From contig WRIQ01000107.1 of the NCBI GenBank assembly GCA_009782655.1, forward strand, positions 1-5,086: a stretch of DNA of 5,086 bases. Reading direction: 5' to 3'. The notes below the pieces were generated by a model. The model did not search any database and had not been told where the DNA came from. It saw nothing but the letters and a program-made list of their open reading frames with translations. The position numbers and the translations under genes are program-made. How positions within the stretch are numbered: position 1 is the stretch's first letter; every line of letters begins with the position of its first letter. Below, piece after piece: positions 1 through 5,086 of the stretch. The stretch is from Prolixibacteraceae bacterium (GTDB taxonomy: Bacteria; Bacteroidota; Bacteroidia; Bacteroidales; Prolixibacteraceae).

Positions 1-390
1 CATCTGGTGGGAATGGCGAAAAAACTGATTGAAGATTTCGACGGGAAAGTGCCTTTCGATGTCGACGAATTGCAGACGTTGCCCGGCGTTGGGCGCAAAA
101 CTGCCAATGTGATTGCTTCGGTGGCTTACGATAAGCCGGCCATGGCAGTCGATACGCATGTTTTCAGGGTGGCGGCGCGAATTGGCCTGACGGAAGGCGC
201 CAAAACGCCGTTGGCAACCGAACGTCAACTGATGGAATATATCCCTGAAGATTTGGTGGGTACAGCGCATCACTGGCTCATTCTTCACGGCCGTTATATT
301 TGTCAGGCGCGCAAACCCAAATGCGAAAAATGCGGATTAATAGGCGTATGCAAATACTTCAATATCACGAAGAATGGCTCCGAAGAATGA
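1..390 (+). CDS. nth: Endonuclease III (DNA glycosylase/AP lyase), C-terminal part; 5' end outside window
   Basis: This is the C-terminal 129 residues of a base-excision repair enzyme that removes oxidised pyrimidines from DNA and nicks the resulting abasic site. The frame is open from base 1 (His-Leu precede the GTG at 7), so that GTG is not the real start; about 85-90 N-terminal residues are missing compared with the 211-residue E. coli protein. The helix-hairpin-helix LPGVGRKTANV is at fragment residues 27-37. K33 corresponds to catalytic Lys120 of E. coli, and D51 in AVDTHVFR to Asp138, with the same 18-residue spacing. The HHWLILHGRY segment is intact. Four cysteines (C101, C108, C111, C117, spacing X6-X2-X5) form the standard [4Fe-4S] site. 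All key residues in view are present, so the enzyme is probably active. MutY is unlikely because the catalytic lysine is present. A radical SAM DNA-repair candidate gene follows in the same direction. Confidence 0.95.
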   Translation, partial: HLVGMAKKLIEDFDGKVPFDVDELQTLPGVGRKTANVIASVAYDKPAMAVDTHVFRVAARIGLTEGAKTPLATERQLMEYIPEDLVGTAHHWLILHGRYICQARKPKCEKCGLIGVCKYFNITKNGSEE

Positions 391-531
391 ATAGTTGCCT
401 TGGGTAAAAAATCAACATTTATTTAAATTTCCCCAGACTTTAAAATAGGGAAAATAAGTTTTCAACAGGTGCCGTAAAAAGCGATTCAGGATAGGGTTTG
501 TCTCGTCCGAAATCGTTTTCTTTGTATTGCA

Positions 532-1800
532 ATGAAAGAAATAATTCTCGATAAGCTCAAAGTTTTGGCCGAATCGGCGAAGTACGACGTATCGTGCGCG
601 TCGAGCGGAACTGTGCGGAATAATGCTTCGGGCGGTTTGGGAAATACGGTAGGGGGAATGGGTATTTGCCATAGTTTCACCGAAGACGGGCGGTGCGTCT
701 CGCTGCTCAAAATAATGCAGACTAACTTTTGCATTTACGATTGCGCATACTGTATAAACCGCCGGAGCAACGATATCAAGCGAGCTACTTTCACGGTGCA
801 GGAACTGGTGGAACTGACCGTCGAGTTTTACCGCCGCAATTATATCGAAGGGCTTTTCCTCAGTTCGGGCGTTATCAAAAATCCCGATTACACAATGGAA
901 CGCATGGTGCAGGTGGTGAAAGAATTGCGCACATCGCACCGGTTCAACGGATATATCCACATGAAAAGCATTCCCGGCGCCTCCAAAGAGCTGATTGACG
1001 AAGCCGGACGATATGCCGACCGCATGAGCGTGAATCTTGAAATCCCCACCGAGCAAAACCTGAAAATTGTAGCGCCCGAAAAAGACCACGCCAGCATTTT
1101 TCAGCCCATGCGATTCATTCAGCAGGGAATGTTGCAAAGCCTTGAAGATAAACGTAAATTCCGTTTTGCGCCGCGTTTTGTACCCGCCGGCCAAAGTACG
1201 CAACTGATTATCGGCGCCACCGACGAGAACGACAAACAAATTCTACATCTCTCGTCGTTGTTATATAAACGTCCAAGCATGAAACGCGTTTACTATTCAG
1301 GCTTCATTCCGGTTAATAGCTATGACAGCCGTCTGCCGGCCATAAAACAGGCGCCGCTGAAACGTGAAAACAGGCTCTATCAGGCCGATTGGCTCCTGCG
1401 CTTCTATCAGTTTAAGGTGGATGAAATTGTTGACGATAGCTATCCCGATCTCGACCTGGAAATCGATCCCAAATTGGCGTGGGCCTTGCGGCACCCCGAA
1501 GTATTTCCCGTGGATGTCAACAAAGCTGACTACGCTTTGCTGCTCAGGATTCCGGGAATAGGCGTGAAATCGGCCAAACTTATTTTTGCATCTCGCAAAT
1601 ATGGAAAACTCAACGCCTCGCACCTGAAAAAAATTGGCGTTGTGATGAAAAAAGCGCAATATTTCATCACCTGCAACGAACTTCCCGCGTTTACAGTCAA
1701 CGAAGCTTCACCCGAATATGTGCGGAAAATTTTGACGGAACCCAAACCGAAGAAAATGAAAAAAGATTTGTCGCAACTATCAATAGTTTTTCCCGATTAG
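532..1800 (+). CDS. Putative DNA modification/repair radical SAM protein with C-terminal helix-hairpin-helix
   Basis: A 422-residue protein matching throughout the family named 'putative DNA modification/repair radical SAM protein' (TIGR03916, recalled from memory). The radical SAM cluster motif CX3CX2C is at C67, C71 and C74 (CIYDCAYC), expected to hold a [4Fe-4S] cluster that cleaves S-adenosylmethionine. Family blocks follow: FYRRNYIEGLFLSSGV (about 99-114), YIHMKSIPGA (141-150), NLEIPTE (168-174), APRFVPAGQSTQLIIGAT (213-230) and LYQADWLLRFY (282-292). A helix-hairpin-helix, LLRIPGIGVKSAKLI (about 337-351), points to DNA as ligand. Three more cysteines, C22, C46 and C55, lie before the cluster motif. 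The ATG at 532 is preceded by no Shine-Dalgarno, but the conserved block AKYDVSC starts near residue 16, which fits this start. The reaction and substrate are unknown; a role in repairing or altering DNA bases is inferred from the HhH and the partner genes. It lies 141 bases after nth and is tightly followed by its DUF4130 partner. Confidence 0.95.
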   Translation: MKEIILDKLKVLAESAKYDVSCASSGTVRNNASGGLGNTVGGMGICHSFTEDGRCVSLLKIMQTNFCIYDCAYCINRRSNDIKRATFTVQELVELTVEFYRRNYIEGLFLSSGVIKNPDYTMERMVQVVKELRTSHRFNGYIHMKSIPGASKELIDEAGRYADRMSVNLEIPTEQNLKIVAPEKDHASIFQPMRFIQQGMLQSLEDKRKFRFAPRFVPAGQSTQLIIGATDENDKQILHLSSLLYKRPSMKRVYYSGFIPVNSYDSRLPAIKQAPLKRENRLYQADWLLRFYQFKVDEIVDDSYPDLDLEIDPKLAWALRHPEVFPVDVNKADYALLLRIPGIGVKSAKLIFASRKYGKLNASHLKKIGVVMKKAQYFITCNELPAFTVNEASPEYVRKILTEPKPKKMKKDLSQLSIVFPD

Positions 1801-1818
1801 TTGCCTGAAAGAACAAGA

Positions 1819-2580
1819 ATGATTGTCTACATTTACGATAAGAGTTTCGAGGGTTTGCTGACAACTGTATTTGATGCCTATGGCCGTAAAATATTTCCCG
1901 ACAGCATTTTACCTGAAGGCGCCGTTCATCCCATGTTCACTGAACAGGTTTTCCATGTGAACACCGACGAAAAAAAGGCGTCGCGGGTTTGGAATATGCT
2001 CACGAAAAAGTTGTCGGCCAATGTTTGTAATATGCTGATGTATGCTTGGCTGGCCGACGACGAGCGCGACGAAGATTCGTTGTTTCGCTACATTCGTAAA
2101 GCTGTTGATGCCCCGTTGTCAATCGAAAATAATTTTGCCGACAAGGACATCCTCAAGGTGCATCAAATAGCGCAGAAAGTTGCACATGAAAGCCAGTACC
2201 TCAAGCAGTTCGTGCGTTTTCAAAAAGCTGCCGACGATATTTTCTTTGCGCCGGTCTCGCCGCGCTACAATGCGCTTCCGCTTACCATCACTCATTTTAA
2301 AGACCGCTTTTCAGACCAAAAATGGGTAATCTATGATTTGAAACGGAAATTTGGTTTTTATTACGATCTACATTCGGTTGTCGAAATTACATTTGGCGAG
2401 GATGAACACCTGCTAAGCGGAAAGCTCGACGAAAAGTTGATGGCCGAAGATGAAAAGCTTTTTCAGGATTTGTGGAAAGGATATTTTAAGGCTTTGACCA
2501 TAAAAGAGCGTCTGAATCCATCGTTGCAGCGACAGCATATGCCGCGCCGCTTTTGGAAATACCTGACCGAAAAGCAGTAG
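1819..2580 (+). CDS. DUF4130 family probable DNA metabolism protein, partner of the radical SAM protein
   Basis: A 253-residue protein of the family called 'probable DNA metabolism protein' (DUF4130; TIGR03915, recalled from memory), which normally sits beside the radical SAM family encoded just upstream. Visible hallmarks are the N-terminus MIVYIYDKSFEGLLTTVF, a central block HQIAQKVAHESQYLKQFVRF (115-134), HFKDRFSDQKWVIYD (159-173), and a basic C-terminal signature around RLNPSLQRQHMPRRFWKYL (231-249). I chose the ATG at 1819 because family members begin with an M-I-x-x-Y-D-x-x-F-E-G pattern. The frame is also open to a TTG at 1801 directly after the radical SAM stop, which would add six residues (MPERTR) that do not look like family sequence. 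The 18-base gap suggests co-transcription and perhaps translational coupling. In some bacteria this domain is fused to a uracil-DNA glycosylase-like domain; at this length that domain is absent here. No catalytic residues are known to me, so the biochemical role is open. Confidence 0.92.
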   Translation: MIVYIYDKSFEGLLTTVFDAYGRKIFPDSILPEGAVHPMFTEQVFHVNTDEKKASRVWNMLTKKLSANVCNMLMYAWLADDERDEDSLFRYIRKAVDAPLSIENNFADKDILKVHQIAQKVAHESQYLKQFVRFQKAADDIFFAPVSPRYNALPLTITHFKDRFSDQKWVIYDLKRKFGFYYDLHSVVEITFGEDEHLLSGKLDEKLMAEDEKLFQDLWKGYFKALTIKERLNPSLQRQHMPRRFWKYLTEKQ

Positions 2581-2587
2581 GCGTTTC

Positions 2588-2619
2588 AAAAAAATACCCG
2601 GCAAAAACCGGGCATTCTT
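2588..2619. terminator. Bidirectional intrinsic terminator between convergent genes
   Basis: A perfect 5-bp GC stem, CCCGG at 2597-2601 with CCGGG at 2608-2612, closes a six-base A-rich loop. The flanks extend the symmetry: seven A's at 2588-2594 face a weaker T-rich stretch at 2615-2619. Read on the minus strand the stem is followed by TATTTTTTT, a good U-tract, so it should end transcription of the beta-barrel gene that stops at 2643. On the plus strand the tail CATTCTTAAATT is poorer but may still terminate the radical SAM/DUF4130 transcript, which stops at 2580. It fills the 62-base space between the two convergent stops. Confidence 0.75.
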
Positions 2620-2642
2620 AAATTATGACAATTTAATATGTT

Positions 2643-4172
2643 TTAAAATCTAAATCCCAACGTCAGCAAAACTTTATTTGTATTTCTGTCAAATTTTGCG
2701 AACTCCGGTTTGGGATAAAAGTTGGAGTAAGGAGAGGGATAAAGCATATCATAGTTGCCCGATGCAATGTGGCGGTAAGCCAAATCAACGAAGAAACCTC
2801 CTGCTGTTTTGTATCCCAAGCCTGCGGAAATAACATTGTAACTGAAATTCGAATTGGGTTGTTCGGCTTCTAAGGCCATATCTTTAAACGCCGAAGGGTA
2901 ATATTCATAACCTGCCCTGAGCGAGAAAGCGTCGGTAACCCGGTATTCACCGCCAACTCTGAGATTGGCGACAGCTTTGTATAGCGCTTTAGTATCGTCA
3001 TTTTCATTAAAAAAAGCATAACCGTCGCCTCCGTCGCGTAATTTGGCGCTGCCATAATTCATGTATTCGCAGTCGACACTCACCAAACCTCTTTTGCTGA
3101 TAATCACAGCTCCGCTGAATACCGCTTTGAAGGGCGAGTCGAGGCGATAGTCATAACGCGAAACGGGAGAACCATACTCCCTCTTGGTAGTCTCAGCGGT
3201 TTGCTCGTCAGTGATAGTCGAATACATGGTTGTGTAAAAATTATCGCTAAAGCTATAGAATGTTGGCGTGTTAATGGAAATTCCCAAGCGCAACATGTCA
3301 ATGGGGCGGAAAATGGCTCCGACTTTGAAATTATACCCTGTGCCGCTTGTGCGTAATGAAGTATTGAATTTTAAATCATCGAAATAGGCAATTTCATTTT
3401 TGGCATCCCATTCTTCATGATAGGTAGATTCCTTGTAATAAACATCCAAAATTCCCAACGAGGCACCCAAATAAAATTTATGACTGAAATTCAAACCGAC
3501 GGCAAAGGTATATTCATTGATAGCTCCCGAATAATCGTAGAATTTTCGCTGGCTTTGTCCGTAGCCCGGATAACCTATCGCAGGATAGGGCATCATGTCG
3601 TGCCAATACTCGTCATTATCTTCATCATAAATCAATAAATCGGTACGCCAAGCCAGTTCTTCATAATAATCGCTCCACGTGTTATATCTAGAATTGGCGT
3701 TTTCCGTAATGTGATCCAAGAATGAGGATTGGGCATTATTGGTTTTGGCCAGCGCCTTTGCTTTAAAATCAACCAGTTGATTGTAGCCCACGCCCATATT
3801 TATGGCCACCAGTCCGGATTCACTGCGGTTGCCCGAGCCGATGTTGGCTACGTAGCTGATATTTGAAAGATTAAAATTGTATCTGTAATCGTTGGACGAA
3901 GTTCCCAAATAACGGCTGTTGATATCTACTTTCCCGAAAGAAGGAGTTACGGCAAATTCACCTGCCCTGTATACGCCTAATCCGGCAGGGTTAATAACTG
4001 TGGCTGAAAAATCGCCACCCAAAGCGCCAAATGCATTTCCCATGCCTCCCGCCCTTGCAGTACCTTCGATTTTCGTCGATGAATAACGAAGGGCGTCAAC
4101 AAAATTCTGTGATATGCCTGCAAAAGGCAACAGAATTAATAATCCGAAAGCTATTAAATTTTTATACATCAT
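2643..4172 (-). CDS. Outer-membrane beta-barrel protein, OMPP1/FadL/TodX-like transporter
   Basis: A 509-residue precursor with a clear signal peptide: MMYK, then the hydrophobic stretch NLIAFGLLILLPFAGIS, probably cut before Gln22. The mature N-terminus carries the FadL-type signature: EGTARAGGMGNAFGALGGD (36-54), then NPAGLGVYRAGEF (61-73). The NPAGL motif near the N-terminus is typical of this barrel family, which moves hydrophobic compounds through the outer membrane. The rest alternates short aromatic-rich strands with polar loops and ends in LGFRF, a terminal phenylalanine as expected for insertion by the BAM complex. In Bacteroidales such proteins are often annotated 'hemin receptor', but I see no specific haem-binding evidence, and the substrate is unknown. 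The two tandem ATGs (4172 and 4169) are preceded by A/T-rich sequence without a Shine-Dalgarno. It lies 102 bases downstream of the Ser-rich gene, possibly in one transcript, and ends at a strong minus-strand terminator. Confidence 0.85.
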   Translation of the reverse strand: MMYKNLIAFGLLILLPFAGISQNFVDALRYSSTKIEGTARAGGMGNAFGALGGDFSATVINPAGLGVYRAGEFAVTPSFGKVDINSRYLGTSSNDYRYNFNLSNISYVANIGSGNRSESGLVAINMGVGYNQLVDFKAKALAKTNNAQSSFLDHITENANSRYNTWSDYYEELAWRTDLLIYDEDNDEYWHDMMPYPAIGYPGYGQSQRKFYDYSGAINEYTFAVGLNFSHKFYLGASLGILDVYYKESTYHEEWDAKNEIAYFDDLKFNTSLRTSGTGYNFKVGAIFRPIDMLRLGISINTPTFYSFSDNFYTTMYSTITDEQTAETTKREYGSPVSRYDYRLDSPFKAVFSGAVIISKRGLVSVDCEYMNYGSAKLRDGGDGYAFFNENDDTKALYKAVANLRVGGEYRVTDAFSLRAGYEYYPSAFKDMALEAEQPNSNFSYNVISAGLGYKTAGGFFVDLAYRHIASGNYDMLYPSPYSNFYPKPEFAKFDRNTNKVLLTLGFRF

Positions 4173-4216
4173 GGTAATTTTTTTAGATTTTCAAATTTCT
4201 AAATTTTAATTTTTTT

Positions 4217-4242
4217 CGGCCTTGGCTTTTTTCCAAAAGCCG
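4217..4242 (-). other. Intergenic hairpin between Ser-rich gene and beta-barrel gene
   Basis: On the minus strand the transcript can form a perfect 7-bp stem, GGCUUUU/AAAAGCC (4224-4230 with 4235-4241), capped by GGAA, a GNRA-type tetraloop. A competing fold uses the outer CGGC/GCCG arms (4217-4220 with 4239-4242) and UUGG/CCAA. It is followed by A's and not U's on the minus strand, and no U-tract follows on the plus strand, so it is not a standard intrinsic terminator. It may act as an RNA processing or stability element, or do nothing. Confidence 0.4.
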
Positions 4243-4274
4243 GAAAAGTTTATGTTTTAACATTGCAGACCGGT

Positions 4275-5086
4275 TTACCTTCTGCCTCCACCTCCGCCGG
4301 AGGAGCCGCTTCTCGAACTTCCGCTACTCGAACCTCCGCTGCTTGAACCTCCAGAGAAACTGCCGCCTCCGCTGCTCGAACCTCCAGAGAAACTGCCGCC
4401 TCCGCTACTGCTTCTTGATGGAGATGAATAACTTCCTGACGAAGAACTGCTGCTACTGCTGCTTCTCGTTGGCGATGAATAGCTGCCCGAAGAACTGCTG
4501 TTTTTCGATGACGAGCTTGAGGACGACGATACCGCACTGCCTGACGAGGAAGTTCCCGTACTTGAACTTCTGCTGTATGTAGAACTGGAGCGGTAAACGT
4601 TATTGCTGTTTGTACTGGCCGGCCTCGAATAGCTGTCCGAATTTGTTGTCGAACTTTTTGTGCCGGTATTCTGTTGCGAGCTCGTCGACGAAGGCCTGTT
4701 AGCGCTTTGTACATTATAAGTAGAACGCGTTGTGCTTGTTTGTTGATTGTAGCTTGGCGTATAATTGCTTCGCGACTCGGTGCCGGTTGTTGTGGTGGCG
4801 GGACGTGTATATTGCCTTGTGGCTCCCGACGATGAAACACCATTCTGTACGTTTGGGCCGACAGTGGGAGCACCGGAAGCGCGTGTACGTTCGCCGATTG
4901 CCGATTGTTGGCCTCTTATCATTTCTCTGCCCGAATTTTCTGTCGATGACGTGATGGAACTACCGTCGCGAGCTGGGCGTCCACCGCCTTCGGCGCCCGA
5001 TATGGAATTGCCACGTCCGCCGGTTGTTGCTGATGCATTATTGGCGTTGGTGGGGTTTGTGCTTCTCTGCGAAGGATTATTTGATA
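4275..5086 (-). CDS. Ser/Gly/Arg-rich low-complexity protein; 5' end outside window
   Basis: Function not recognised. The frame has no stop from its TAA at 4275-4277 to the window edge, giving at least 269 residues. The Met at 4922 is internal to continuous low-complexity sequence and is probably not the start. The upstream part is rich in Asn, Ser, Thr and Gly (e.g. GGRGNSISGAEGGGRPARDG). The middle holds Tyr/Arg/Pro-punctuated Ser/Thr runs (YTRPATTTT, YSRPAS). The end is nearly pure Ser/Gly (GSYSSPSRSSS, SSSGGGSFSGG repeated) and finishes GGGGGRR. No Leu, Cys, Trp or His occurs in the 269 residues. The last 215 have 16 Arg and 2 Lys against 2 Glu and 1 Asp, so the tail is basic and almost certainly disordered. 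Any folded or signal-peptide part would lie beyond the edge. Serines use mixed AGY and TCN codons, which argues for selection on the protein. A surface or envelope location is a guess from the neighbouring outer-membrane barrel gene. Confidence 0.75.
   Translation of the reverse strand, partial: SNNPSQRSTNPTNANNASATTGGRGNSISGAEGGGRPARDGSSITSSTENSGREMIRGQQSAIGERTRASGAPTVGPNVQNGVSSSGATRQYTRPATTTTGTESRSNYTPSYNQQTSTTRSTYNVQSANRPSSTSSQQNTGTKSSTTNSDSYSRPASTNSNNVYRSSSTYSRSSSTGTSSSGSAVSSSSSSSSKNSSSSGSYSSPTRSSSSSSSSSGSYSSPSRSSSGGGSFSGGSSSGGGSFSGGSSSGGSSSGSSRSGSSGGGGGRR
4341..4406 (-). repeat. Tandem 33-bp coding repeat (2 copies) in the Ser/Gly-rich gene
   Basis: Two adjacent 33-base units, 4341-4373 and 4374-4406, differ at one base (GCTTGAA versus GCTCGAA on the plus strand). 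Each encodes the 11-residue unit SSSGGGSFSGG in the minus-strand protein. A partial further copy (ACTCGAACCTCCGCT, 4326-4340) lies next to it. The near-identity at the DNA level points to a recent in-frame duplication. The unit holds the only phenylalanines in the visible protein. Confidence 0.85.
4411..4500 (-). repeat. Imperfect coding repeat GSYSSP(S/T)RSSS in the Ser-rich gene
   Basis: Two diverged units, about 4411-4452 (42 bases) and 4462-4500 (39 bases), each encode a serine run followed by GSYSSPSR or GSYSSPTR and more serines; one serine codon is extra in the first. They differ at several bases, mostly synonymous, so this duplication is older than the 33-bp one beside it. Confidence 0.7.

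Noticed and set aside
428..453. Possible hairpin TTTCCC/GGGAAA after nth
   Set aside because: Only six pairs with a 14-base loop and no real U-tract; too weak to call a terminator in such A/T-rich sequence.
492..500. TAGGGTTTG upstream of the radical SAM gene, resembling the Bacteroidota -7 element TAnnTTTG
   Set aside because: The spacing inside the element is one base too long and no TTTG was found at the right distance upstream, so it is not listed as a promoter.
412..1239. A 275-codon open frame on the minus strand across the radical SAM gene
   Set aside because: It lies antisense to a gene with family motifs along its whole length, its translation shows no recognisable domain, and it is explained by the codon usage of the real gene.
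3417..3638. A 73-codon plus-strand frame inside the beta-barrel gene
   Set aside because: Antisense to a well-supported coding region and without recognisable features.
4341..4500. Short direct repeats that could suggest a CRISPR-like array
   Set aside because: The 33-bp units are directly adjacent with no spacers, in frame, and code for SSSGGGSFSGG repeats; they are coding tandem repeats.
4250..4873. A 207-codon minus-strand frame overlapping the Ser-rich gene, rich in Ala, Arg, Glu and Val
   Set aside because: It is a shifted reading of the same repeats; periodic Ser/Gly codons keep the alternate frame open. It lacks a plausible start context. The Ser/Gly frame is preferred because it stays open to the edge and its duplicated units differ mostly by synonymous changes.
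4275..5086. Bacteroidota O-glycosylation sites in the Ser/Thr-rich protein
   Set aside because: The known motif D-(S/T)-(A/I/L/V/M/T) was not found; the only Asp followed by Ser is in SDSYS, which has Tyr at the third position.

Overview
The window looks like a chromosomal segment of a Bacteroidota bacterium, probably of the order Bacteroidales. The grounds are the close fit of the proteins to families common in that phylum, A-rich sequence rather than Shine-Dalgarno motifs before the starts, and a FadL-like barrel of the type often annotated 'hemin receptor' in Bacteroides relatives. This assignment is inference from protein style; no rRNA or other taxonomic marker is present.

The left half (1-2580, + strand) is a DNA-repair block. 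It begins inside an endonuclease III gene (nth; 5' end outside the window). After 141 bases comes a radical SAM protein with a C-terminal helix-hairpin-helix, of the 'putative DNA modification/repair radical SAM' family. Eighteen bases after its stop follows the partner family, a DUF4130 'probable DNA metabolism protein'. The radical SAM/DUF4130 pair is a conserved but functionally unsolved system, in some organisms fused to a uracil-DNA glycosylase domain. Here the partner is the short form without that domain, and the neighbouring base-excision enzyme is endonuclease III. This pair is the most interesting content of the window.

The right half (2643-5086, - strand) encodes two apparent envelope proteins running towards the repair block. 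Upstream (right) is a Ser/Gly/Arg-rich, leucine-free, low-complexity protein whose reading frame is open to the window edge. Downstream of it, 102 bases later, is an outer-membrane beta-barrel of the OMPP1/FadL/TodX type with a signal peptide. The convergent gene ends share a hairpin terminator at about 2588-2619, with its best U-tract on the minus strand. A second hairpin lies between the two minus-strand genes. No RNA genes, mobile elements, CRISPR arrays or attachment sites were seen, and no stretch longer than 300 bases is without a gene.
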